Shown here: positions 31,665 to 41,957 of the stretch, piece after piece | How the letters are laid out: every line of letters starts with the position of its first letter | Position numbering within the stretch: the stretch's first letter is position 1 | Source of the DNA: Chrysomallon squamiferum | Taxonomy: Eukaryota; Mollusca; Gastropoda; Neomphalida; Peltospiridae | NCBI GenBank assembly: GCA_012295275.1 | Contig: CM022666.1 | Span: 9,701,002-9,765,001, forward strand | Direction of reading: 5' to 3' | DNA length: 64,000 nucleotides | The notes under the pieces: model-generated | Told to the model about the DNA's origin: nothing | What the model saw: only the letters and a program-made list of their open reading frames with translations | Databases searched by the model: none | Translations under genes and position numbers: made by a program

Positions 31665-34600
31665 CTGTTATTATTATTATTATTTATTATTATTATTATT
31701 ATTATGATTATTATTATTGCTGTTGTTATTATTATTACTATTATTGTTGTTGTCGTGATTGTTACTATTTTTTATTACTGTTATTGTTATTGTTGCTATT
31801 TATTATTGTTTTTGTTATTATTACAATTATTGTTATTATTGCTGTTATTATTATATTTCTAATTACTATTTTAAAAACAACATTATTTTTGCTGTTTCTG
31901 TTTTTCTTGTACTCCATGTTCTAAAACTAATACCTATTAAAATGATCTCCACTTCACTTGGCAAATTTCACGTTATTTCTTATGACAAAACTTTCTCCTA
32001 ATCTTAACTTATACAGCCTTAAATGTTGCTAAGTTTTTCGCAGTATTTAAGCAATATTTTATGCAGTTTTATTTCAGTTATGAAACGGCAGGACCGTTCT
32101 GAAGCAGGCTTACTTGTAAAAAAAATTATTAATTCAGAATACCTTGACAGTGGAGTCAAATCTTTCAACCACTTTGAAATCATCAGATTCTGGCAGAGCA
32201 CTGAAAGTTGTTTCGCTGATGTGGACTCGCCCAGCTGATATGATGATAATGATGATTATGATGATCACGATAATAATGATGACAGTGGTGATCACATATT
32301 GATGATGATGATCACGATGATATGGAACATTTTAAGACATGCATCAATACATTTTATTGAAATAATACTATCGATAAACATATTTTCTTTTTTCTTTTTG
32401 TAATTTCCTATTACTTTCTTGTTTTCTCAATTTACTCTTTATTAATTTCCTTTTTCTTTATTTCCTTATTTATTATTTCACACTCACTAAAATGTTTTAT
32501 CACAAAAATTATTTTTTAATTACTAAAACTAATAAAAATTAATATTTAATTATAATTATAACTCATTAATAATCTAATAACTGTAGTGAAGATTGAAATA
32601 AAAATTCTGTATGGCGTTTAATAAATGTTTTCCGTAAAAAAAAAAAAAAGTAAATAAATTCGAAATGGCGGCTTACGATCTCCAAGGGCTTTAATTCTTG
32701 AAGCTATGGTAACTGTTTCCCCTAACAAACAGTATCTTGGCATTTCAGACCCCGCAATTACTGCAGTCACTGGACCTATAGCGTAATATAGTACAGTATT
32801 GGTAGTAGTAATTCTAACAGTATACTTTATAGTAATAATAGCAGTAGTACAATATAATACAATACATGACAATACAAAATAATACATCACGATAAAACAA
32901 TAAAACACAACACAGTACATTAAATTACAGCACAGTAAAATATGAATGAATACAGTACAATACAATAAAACAACACCAATCAATACAATACAATAGATTA
33001 TCATTTTAATTGTAATTACAATAGAATACAATCCATTTAAGGTTCAATACAAATTTTGTTTTACAGAAATTAACTGTAAATGTAAAACTCTAAAAAGTTG
33101 ATGATCGTTTTAAAATTATATAACTACTATTACTGCTATATCTGTGATATTACATTCTCAGTTAATGAACGTTATACAACGACTACAACAACATCACATC
33201 AATTCTCAGTTCATGAACTAAAATATCACAGTAATTCTCAGTTTACAGATTAAAAACATTAATTTATTAAGCTACAACTGTGATTTCCACTTCTCACTTA
33301 ATAAACATGTAATGCTATGACTACAACAACGTCACATCAGTTTTTAGTTTCAAGACTACAACTAGCACAAGATCGTACTTGTGTGTGACATCTGCTTGTA
33401 AATTACAACTACCACAATATCATACCTCTATGATATCCGTTTGTAAAATGCAACTACCACAACATCATACCTGAGTGACATCAGTTTATAAACTACGACT
33501 ACCACAACATCGTACCTGTATGACATCCGATTCTCAGTTTGTACATTTGTCCTGGGAGGTGTGGAATGGCGATTGATTTCATTTTCGTTAGCAACTGCAG
33601 CGACATGCGACAGATCTCAGCCGCATGACCTTCGCATGGACTAGGCACACCTAGCAACATTAGAAATACTTTAAAAATCTTTTTATAAACATTTCGTCAA
33701 TTTATCTAATGAATCATTCAACACATGATCCATTCACTCATTTAGCAAAATGTCCAGTGACTCATGCAGCAAATAAATCATCGGTGAATTATTTAGAAAA
33801 TTGTCCAATGAATAATTAATTCATCAGTGAATTAATTATTCAACCAATCATCAAAATGATACAGCAGATGTTTCACTGGATAATTTGATGAATGATTAGA
33901 TGGTTCACCATATGATTGATTGATGATTTGCTGCAATAACTGTCTTGTTAATAATTACTGGGATTCAGTTTTCTTGTGTTTTAGATAAAAAAAAGCAATG
34001 AAAAAAAACGAAAAAAACTAAAATAAATAAAACGTCTGAAAAAACAACAACAACAGAAAGTTACCTGATGTAATCAGGTATGAGTCTCCAATAGTTTCAA
34101 TCTTGTGTACATTGTTCTGTTTGATGATGTCATCAAAAATCGTGCACATCTTGTTAATCATCTGAATGACCAGCACGGGGGCGCTGCGTGACGAGATCTC
34201 AGTAAAGTCTTGTATGTCGGAGAAAAACACGGTGACATCCGGGAAGTTCTTGGCAGTGTCTTCGTCCTGCTGCGGCTGCTGCATCAGATCAGCGATGTAT
34301 TTGGGCAACAACTGATACATCAGCTTTACTGTGTGCTTCTTCTGTTTCGTCACAGAGTACATCCTTCATGTAAATAAATAAATAAATAGATTAGATTAAA
34401 TTAATTAATAAATAAATGCAATAAATAAAAGCAACAAATAAATAAAATAAATAAATAAATTATAAGCAAATAAACAAAGAAACAAGTAAGAAAGACAACA
34501 AATAGGTACGATAGCAAATACATGAGTAAAAGAGAAAAAAAAATGAAATAAACAAACAAGTAAGTACATAAGTAGTTAAATAAACAAAAAAAAAGTAAGC

Positions 34601-35245
34601 AAGAAAGCAAAGTAATTAGAATAACAAATTGATGAATATAAAAAAAAAGAAAAAAGAAAAGAAGAACAACAACAACAACCAAATAAACAATAAACAACAA
34701 AAACCTTTCTGCTAGGCATAGCGAATATCGCTGACTGATGTTGGTCAGAAAATACATCACGTAGATAATGATGATAGAAATGATGATGACGCAAATGCAG
34801 ACGGCGGAGATAACGTACATCTTCTGTCTGTCTGTGTTCTGACCTCGGTCCTGCATTTTGGTTATCTCGATGGCTAGTTCTTCCTGAATGACCAGCAACA
34901 AGTCCATGTACTGGGTCATGTTGTCAAACCACATCTGAGCCATGTTTAGAGTTCCGTTTCCGCCGAGTTTGTCCGATCGAATCTCTTCTCTCATACTTTC
35001 CAGGTTCTCCAGCTGCTTGACGTTTTTCTGCAACATAAATTAAAACGTGTAAGTATGCGATATTGGAAGTTGGGAACGTCTAAGGAGACAAGTGGGTGGT
35101 AATTTCATCTTGGAGATAACTGGATACTGGGAAGTTCTAAGGAGGCACATGGGTGGTATTTTCTTCTTTAATTTTATCGAATAACTGGAAAGATACAGGA
35201 GTAATAAAGACAAGAGAATTGAAGGGGGGAGAGCGATAGTAAGTG

Positions 35246-35331
<86 letters not shown>

Positions 35332-35964
35332 GATTACAAACTAAAAGGCAAATTACTGAATATTATATAAAAAGTGTTTTGAATGTTGAAACTGTTCGTC
35401 AGCTCTCACACTGTGTTCTCTAGAAAAGGAAAAAACTTGAAAAAAAAAGAAACATATTTAAAACTTACGTAGATATTCTTTTCATAGAGGTCATGCACCA
35501 AATCAGAGTAGCGCCTTGCTGACAGAATGGTTGCCATAGCAACGTCCTGACTTTCGGCGAACCACAGATACATGTCAAGTGATGGGAACCGACCGTCGAC
35601 GTAAAACACCGTTCCGAGCGCTCGCTCTAGCCCGACGTACTCCTTGGCAAGCACTACTTCCTGATAGGCCACAAGGCTCGGCCACACGATTGTCGACTGA
35701 TCCTCCGTGACCGCCTCGTACAGCCATACAATAAACACCCGAATCAGAGTCGTGTAAAACTGTAACTCTCTGTCCACCGTCTGATCCTGTATGTCCAACT
35801 CGTATCTGCAGTAACAGTGCAAGTAGTAGTAGTTGTAATAATAATAAAATGGTAGTAGTAGTAACAATGATACTAATAATAACAGTAATAATATTAATAG
35901 TAATACTATTGCTACTACCACAAATAATAATACAATAATAATAATAATGAAGGTAGAAGAAAAC

Positions 35965-36001
<37 letters not shown>

Positions 36002-38046
36002 TTGGATTAGTAGTAGTGGTAGTAGGTATAGCAGTAGTAGTAGTAGCAGAAGCAGTAATAGTAGGTGTAGCAGCAGTTGTACAAGTAGAAGAAGTAGGAG
36101 TAAGTGTAGTAATATTGAATAAGAATAAGTAGTAATAGTAGCTTAGCAGGAGCAGCAGCAGTAATAAAATAATAATAATAATGGTATAATAATTACAAGG
36201 AGTGAGTGAGAGAGACAAAAGAAAAAGTGAGATAAAAGGAAAAACGTGAAATAGAAAGGAAAAAAGAAGAAGATAAAAAGAAGAAGCGGAAAACAAAGAA
36301 GTAGATCAACAGTATAAAAAAAGGGTACCTGTGTTTGTTGAGAAATGATAAAAAGTTATCTTTCGACTGGAACTCGTTGCTAATCAGGACTGGGCCAGTG
36401 GTCGAGAATTTGAAATTCTCCAGCGACGTATCCGTCTTCACGTACTGCTCCAGCAGCAGGTTCTTCGTCTTCTTCTGAATTGAGCTGAGATAGAGGGCGC
36501 TAACGTCTCTCTCTTCCTGTAGCGAATGGATCACCTGACCCAGTCGGACGCTGTAAAGGAGGGTGTTTGTGATGGCCGACGATTTGGCATAGTTGCTCAG
36601 TGTCAGACAGAATGTGTTGGTAGTTATCCCAGTGAGAACGATGACGGGGATCATGATGATGGAAATTAGTTTTATCATCTGTTTTATTTTACCTGATTTA
36701 GTTGTTGGGTGATCTGAGGAAATAAACCCAATAAAAACAACAAAGTAATAATATTTATACTTTGTTGTTTCTTTTGTCTTTACGTACATACATACATATA
36801 TACATACATACATACATAAATACATACATAAATACATACATTCATACATACATACATATATGTATACTTGTATGTGTTTGTTTGTGCACTAGCAAACGTA
36901 CCGACGAAACAGTCTAAAACGGCGGTGAATATGACATTGTTTCGGTTCATGACTGGGACGGTGACGTCGGCGATAACCATTCTGCTAACAACATCAGTGT
37001 CATTGGTGACCACCATGTAAGCGGTGTCCGCTGTTTTACGTCTGGGTTAATCAGATTTCACCAGCTTGCATAATTTATGTTAATAACATAATGTTTCGTT
37101 AGATGACGCCATAGTATGTCATATGAAAAGACTAATGCTGCAGAAGTGCGCATTTTGATCTATTTTCCACCAAACATAATCATTTCATTGGACAAAAAAG
37201 TATAATTAAATACAATAAGAAAAACACTAGCCTATTTTTATTTTATTCTTTATCTAAGAATTGATTAGAAATAGAATATAAATATTGTATTTATGTATTT
37301 AAATACAATATTTATCATTCTATTTCCAGTCAATTCTTAGAAAAAGAATAAAATAAAAATAGGCTATGTATTTAAAAATATTGGAAATCTATATAAATGC
37401 TTCTCTAATGTCAGCTCTATGTTGGATGTTCAACAGTTGTAAATGGAAGTAATTTATTCATCCTTACTCCCAACAGAAAAACTTTGAATGTCCTGGACCC
37501 TACACCTTACAATGATCTCAGATTGATTGTGATAGTTATATTTTAAAGCTTTTATTGTTTACTCCAATAATCTGTTTCCTCAATAAAATTTGTTTTTATA
37601 GTAATCTAAACCCTTAGTTACATAGGCCGAAGGATCAAGAAGACATCTTTTAAGATTGTATATATAAAGAGGGAGAGAGAAAATGAGGTGGGGAGAGAGA
37701 AAATGAGGTGGGGAAAAATTGTGAAATAGTGATAAACAGAAGAGACCAGACAGACAGGCAAAGAGACAGACACAGAAAAAAAGCAACAAAATTAGAATTA
37801 AACAGAAATATATAAATACAGAGATAGATAACGAGAAATACCAAAATAGAGAGAGACAGACAGACAGACACACTTACTTGAACATATTTGCTGACATGCA
37901 GTGCGAGGACCCTTGATGTCAAACACTGACCTCTCAATCTCAGAAGGGGTCAAAGACGCCCTCCCTGACGACACGATGGACGGACGTCTTCCACCCTCAC
38001 TGCCTGAATCCACCCGCCTGTTCCTGTATGTTTGTATCCACGACAT
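31563..38046 (-). CDS. NIT-domain membrane guanylate cyclase, complete gene (9 or 10 exons)
   Basis: A single-chain membrane enzyme making cGMP from GTP. Exons in order are 38046-37878, (optional 37030-36902), 36713-36329, 35805-35469, 35027-34705, 34363-34065, 33650-33516, 32775-32677, 32234-32143 and 31664-31563. All phases join, giving 646 aa (689 with the optional exon). The layout is a cytosolic N-terminus (1-68), TM1 (about 69-90), an extracellular NIT sensor (about 105-345; signature SLQEERDVSALYLSS at 120), TM2 (367-390), a short linker and the cyclase domain (about 410-613). Metal-binding Asp454 (FFSDI) and Asp498 (ETIGDSY) are present. Glu494 and Cys565 (MPRYC), the guanine-selecting pair, mark it as a guanylate rather than adenylate cyclase. 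The kinase-homology domain of natriuretic-type receptors is absent, as expected in NIT-GCs. Oddity: the transition-state Asn of xTVNTASR is Thr572, while Arg576 is kept. NIT-GCs have been linked to nitric-oxide signalling in marine larvae; that role here is inference. Confidence 0.92.
32143..32234 (-). CDS. Guanylate cyclase exon 8
   Basis: Residues 583-613: PGRVHISETTFSALPESDDF then KVVERFDSTVK, the usual end of the catalytic fold. The acceptor is ATATCAG, the donor GTATTC, ending in phase 0. Confidence 0.9.
32677..32775 (-). CDS. Guanylate cyclase exon 7 (guanine-binding cysteine)
   Basis: Residues 550-583: PVTAVIAGSEMPRYCLLGET then VTIASRIKALGD. Cys565 is the guanine-contacting residue. 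Thr572 stands where almost all cyclases have the transition-state Asn; Arg576 is conserved. The donor is GTAAGC. Confidence 0.93.
33150..33515 (-). repeat. Tandem repeat of a splice-donor edge in guanylate cyclase intron 6
   Basis: On the sense strand the exon-6 end plus donor (GGATGTCATACAG, then GTACGATGTTGTGGTAG) recurs downstream about every 45-47 bp, at donor positions near 33471, 33426 and 33379. Further, more diverged copies reach 33160. Copies nearest the real donor are most alike. Confidence 0.75.
33516..33650 (-). CDS. Guanylate cyclase exon 6 (catalytic core)
   Basis: Residues 505-550: GVPSPCEGHAAEICRMSLQ...YKLRIGCHTG, the conserved helix and HTG strand of class III cyclases. Its donor edge (TGTCATACAG, then GTACGATG) is the seed of a tandem repeat in the following intron. 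Confidence 0.93.
34065..34363 (-). CDS. Guanylate cyclase exon 5 (dimerisation helix and first catalytic half)
   Basis: Residues 405-505. It contains MYQLLPKYIADL, the first metal-binding loop FFSDIQDFTEIS and KIETIGDSYLITSG with the guanine-selecting Glu494. The usual Gly of FSDIVGFT is Asp457. The acceptor ATGAAG is unusual. The donor is GTAACT. Confidence 0.92.
34705..35027 (-). CDS. Guanylate cyclase exon 4 (NIT end and TM2)
   Basis: Residues 298-405: a helix with WFDNMTQYMDLLLVIQEEL, then the charged TDRQK and the second membrane helix (MYVISAVCICVIIISIIIIY). It ends ISQRYSLCLAER in phase 2 at a GTTTTT donor, which is weak, but the join to the next exon is required by homology. Confidence 0.88.
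35250..35326. repeat. (GA)n microsatellite
   Basis: A nearly pure GA run of about 75 bp between guanylate cyclase exons 3 and 4. Confidence 0.9.
35469..35805 (-). CDS. Guanylate cyclase exon 3 (NIT sensor)
   Basis: Residues 185-297, all helical NIT sensor. Recognisable parts are VDRELQFYTTLIRVFIVWLY, YQEVVLAKEYVGLERALGT and ARRYSDLVHDLYEKNIY. The LAKExxGLERALG string is typical of the second half of NIT domains. The acceptor is TCTGCAG and the donor GTAAGT, phase 0. Confidence 0.92.
35806..36328 (-). other. Guanylate cyclase intron 2, trinucleotide-rich
   Basis: Mostly (AGT)n/(AAT)n/(CAG)-like sequence, which makes long spurious frames on both strands. It sits between two well-supported exons with matching phase 2. 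Confidence 0.75.
36329..36713 (-). CDS. Guanylate cyclase exon 2 (TM1 and start of the NIT sensor)
   Basis: Residues 57-185. It starts NHPTTKSGK, then a hydrophobic helix (MIKLISIIMIPVIVLTGI), then the NIT signature LGQVIHSLQEERDVSALYLS. The acceptor is CCTCAG and the donor GTACCC, ending in phase 2. Confidence 0.92.
36902..37030 (-). CDS. Guanylate cyclase candidate cassette exon (43 codons)
   Basis: 129 bp, open, flanked by AAACAG and a GTACGT donor, phase 1 at both ends, so it can be included or skipped without changing frame. It would insert 43 residues (including MVVTNDTDVVSRMVIADVTV) between the cytosolic N-terminus and TM1. Its base composition is coding-like and unlike the surrounding intron. 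I recognise no domain. Family members I know of run from the TACQQ-type segment straight into the membrane helix, which suggests an optional exon. Confidence 0.5.
37228..37366. mobile_element. Nearly perfect 139-bp palindrome (foldback MITE-like) in a guanylate cyclase intron
   Basis: The sequence starting TAGCCTATTTTTATTTTATT is the reverse complement of the sequence ending at 37366. The arms are over 60 bp with a few mismatches and small gaps, around a short centre near 37295. There is no coding capacity. It resembles a foldback MITE. Confidence 0.75.
37878..38046 (-). CDS. Guanylate cyclase exon 1 (cytosolic N-terminus)
   Basis: Residues 1-56 plus one base. It starts MSWIQTYRNRRVDSG and ends GPRTACQQICS, before a GTAAGT donor in phase 1. 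TTATAG just upstream (exon edge 38054) suggests a 3' splice site, so a 5' UTR exon probably lies further upstream and this ATG is the first in the exon. Confidence 0.8.
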
Positions 38047-40339
38047 GTGTATGACTATAACAACAACAACAACAACAACAATAATAATAATAATGGTGGT
38101 AGTAGTAGTAGTAGTAGCAGCAATAGTAATAGTAATAGTATAATAATAATGATAACTACAACAACAATAATCTTTATTTTAAACAGGTGAGTACATATCA
38201 GAGTTTTGGCCGGAACGGTAAAAAAGTGAATAGATTTTATGATACAAATTTATTGTGCGAATTAATATTTCAGACAAATTGCCCAGCCACTGGTCTCGTT
38301 TCTCACATGAAAAGAAATGGGAATATTACTCTCAGTTTTCCTAAATAATTTTAACTTCACTCAGTTTAAACACTGAACGAAAACCAGTCATAACTGTGAA
38401 AGACTGTCATTTCAGCACAATGATGACATAAACATTGCTGTTACCAAGGCAACAGGCCACATCTGTTTAAAACTGTGATACACTGTTATTTAGCAAATTA
38501 AAGGTATCTAAGTAGTGAATTCAATTCTTTATATTATTTAAATTACTATATATATATATAAATATATAATAATAATATAAAAAAATAATAATACAAAAGT
38601 TCAGTGTATATTTCCTTTGCAACCTGTTTCCATTGGTGTTTATTTTCTCTATTAAATAAAAGAAAATAAACTTAAATTTAAAAACAAATGAATAAAAAGA
38701 CATACAAATAACATAAATAAATAAATAAAATTAATTAAAAACAAAACTGAATGATAAAAAAGAATTTTTTTATATTTAATATGTACATAAAAAAGTGTGT
38801 GAATGTTATTATTTTATATCAATGTGTATGTCTCTATGTGTATGTGTGTCTGTATGTAAATGTATGTAAATATAAATGTGTGTATGTGCTTGTGTGGGTG
38901 GGGATGGCGGTGTGAGTATGCATGCATGCATGTGTATAAATATGCATTTGTGGGTGAATGTGTTTCTGTATATGTATATATATATATCTACATGTGTATG
39001 TGTTATATGTATGTATGTGTATGTATGTATGTATGCATATATGTACGTTTGTGTGTACATGTAGTAGTTTGTTTTAATCTTTGTACTATAAAACTGTCTA
39101 TATATAGTGACTGTTTAAATAAAAGAACAAAAACATAATAAAAGAATCAAAATAATTTGCTAAAATATTTCATAAAAATTATTTAAAATATCTTACCTGT
39201 TTTATATCCAACCTAATCAATTTCAGAATTTCCTTTTATGATAATCAAAATGTCTAACTTGAATCCCAGCCTCTATCTGAATTGTAACCATGGTAATCTG
39301 CACAGAGAAGCAACATAACTGTGACTAACACATTTATTAAAATACACAGAGAATTTAGAACTGGTGTAGTGGTAGATGTAGCAGGTGAAGTCAGAATCAC
39401 TGTAGTAAGATTAGTAGAAGTAGAAATAAAAGTAGTAATAGAAATAGCAACAGAAATAGTAGTAATATATATAGAAGTATACATAGAAGTAGTAGTAGCA
39501 GTAGCAATAATAACAATGATAGCAGTAGTAACAGTAGTGGAAGATGCAGTAATATAGTAGTAGAAAAAGCAGTTATAGTAGCAGAATTCATAATTAGTAG
39601 TGGTAATAATAATAGTGGTACTAGTACTACTAATAATAGTAATAGAAAAAGTAGATGCAGTAATATTAAAAATAGTTCTAGAAGTAGCAGTAATAGTAGT
39701 AATAGTAGTAGGAGTTACAGTAGTACTAGTAGTAGCATTAGTAGTGGTGAATACTAGCAGTAGTAACTGTAGTAACAGTAATAGTGCTTGTATTACCACT
39801 ACATCAGTCTTCAGTTCTTCACAGCTCTACTATTACACAGTTTTTTTCCTTTTTTATTACACTAAAACAAATTTATGGTCAATATGCAGTTTTAATTTAT
39901 CAAAAATCTACAATAAAAAAAAAAGAAGAATCAAAAACAAGTAGCTATAAAACGTTTATTGTACTGATGTGATATGTTTAATAGTACACAGCAATTATTA
40001 AAATCAATTATTTTTCTCATGGTTTAAAAAGTAAAGCTAAAATACTGTGAATCTGTTAAATAATTATTTATAGCAAATATTGAATATAAAAGTCATTATT
40101 TATTTGTAAATTTACATTCTATATATAATACATAATATAGAAAACAAAAAATTTAAAAACATTTCTCTGGATTACATGTCAATTAACACAGTAAAAATCC
40201 CATGAAATTTGTGTAAATAAAAAAAAATAAACATCACTTCATAACTTGAGAAAGTTGTAAAGGTACACAAAGGTAAAATTGGAATATATCAATAAGAAAA
40301 CACTTTAACAAAAATATTGAAGTGCATTTGCAACAAGTT

Positions 40340-40690
40340 TATGCAAACTCTATTTTATAACAATTTAAAACATGTTTATGTAAACTGAAAATTATAACAA
40401 TTTGAAACAAGTGTATGTAAGTTCTAATTTATAACATTTTGAAACACATATGTAAATTTTATTTCACAAGTTTAAAACATGTTTATGTAAATTCTAATTT
40501 ATAACATTTTGAAACATATGTAAATTTTATTTCACAAGTTTAAAACATGTTTATGTAAATTCTAATTTATAACAATTTGAAACATCTTTATGTAAATTCT
40601 AATTTATGACAACTTGAAGCATGTTGATGTAAATTCTAATTTATAATAGACTGAAACATATTTGTGTAAATTCTAATTTATAACAATTTC
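40340..40690. repeat. AT-rich minisatellite
   Basis: About eight to nine units of roughly 38 bp built on TGTAAATTCTAATTTATAAC and AxTTTGAAACAT, with some fused double units. It gives no open frame. Confidence 0.8.
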
Positions 40691-41276
40691 TCAGTGGACT
40701 ATTTAACATAAGGTTATTATAGGCACATGTAAAAATATGAATAACATTATTTATAATATAACAGAAAACACAAAGAAAATGTCAGTACACTCAAAACATG
40801 AAGTATTTTATTAAACACCCTGCCTTTACACTTCTTTAACAAATCAAGCAAATGCAAGGTCTTCGAGCTTGATAAAGGTATATTAAAAAAATCTTCTTTA
40901 CTGAAAAGCTGTCATACCACAGACACAATGACTTAAATGCAACTCAGAGGTAATTTATCAAAAGTTGGGTGTACCTATCCATTTGTTTGTCTGTATGTAA
41001 GTATTCATATATAATACCACACACACACACACACACACATATATATAATAAACAGACTACTTAATAAAAATAATAGCACAATTTTAATAATTATATATAT
41101 ATTAGTGATATGTTATTAAGCCTATAGGCCTAGGCTTATGACAGCTGAGGTTATGATGTGTTTGTAACATTAGAAATAAAGTTTTTGATAAATTCAAGTT
41201 TTACAAGAAATACTTATTTTTACTTATCATCATTATCATCATTATCATTATCACCATCATTAACATCATCATCAAT

Positions 41277-41282
41277 ATTATT

Positions 41283-41346
<64 letters not shown>
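41277..41346. repeat. (TCA)n microsatellite
   Basis: About 70 bp of TCA units followed by (TTA)n; it makes a spurious poly-Ser frame. Confidence 0.9.
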
Positions 41347-41347
<1 letters not shown>

Positions 41348-41957
41348 TATTATTATTATTATTATTATATGGCTCAATTTAAATAATGAAGCAAAATGAA
41401 GATTTAAACCTGAAAATTATGATAACAAAGTTAATATTCAAACTGTCTGTATTTTCACAAATATTTTTCACTTAAAAAAGAAATCCCGTTATATGATTAT
41501 TATTATTATTATTATTTAATATTAAGAAAAATAAAAGTTGCCAATAATTTCTGCCATATTGATTTAGTTATTATCATTTTATACATTTATTGAAGTTGAT
41601 AATACATGTAAATAGAGCAAGAGAGCAAAGGAATGAGAGAGAGAATGAGGGAGAGAGAAAAACACAGGGGTAAGATACAAAATCAGGAACAGAAGTATGT
41701 GAAAAGCAGATCAAGATATAAAGTTATAAATAGAGAATGACAGATAAAAAGAGAGAAACAGATAGAAAGGAAAAATAAAAATTGATAGAAAGAAACAGAC
41801 AGTGATTGACAGAGGAAGATAGATAAAAAGAAAGATTATTAAAACTTTTCTTTTAGATCTTTTATCTTCTGATTTCATTGTTTTTTCATATACAATACTG
41901 AAATTTAAAAGTGGAAGGCGCAATCACTGTTATACTTGTTAATATTAAATATTAACT

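Noticed and set aside
32019-32238. Overlapping frames on both strands near cyclase exon 8
   Set aside because: The true coding frame is 32143-32234 (-), ending at a GTATTC donor; the longer frames are shadows.
35806-36296. N-terminal half of a long minus-strand frame merging into cyclase exon 3
   Set aside because: The Ile/Leu/Thr-rich part is trinucleotide-repeat intron read through; the TCTGCAG acceptor at 35806-35808 and phase 2 match exon 2.
39254-39799. 181-codon Thr/Leu-rich frame
   Set aside because: Degenerate (AGT)n/(ACT)n repeat; both strands are open for the same reason.
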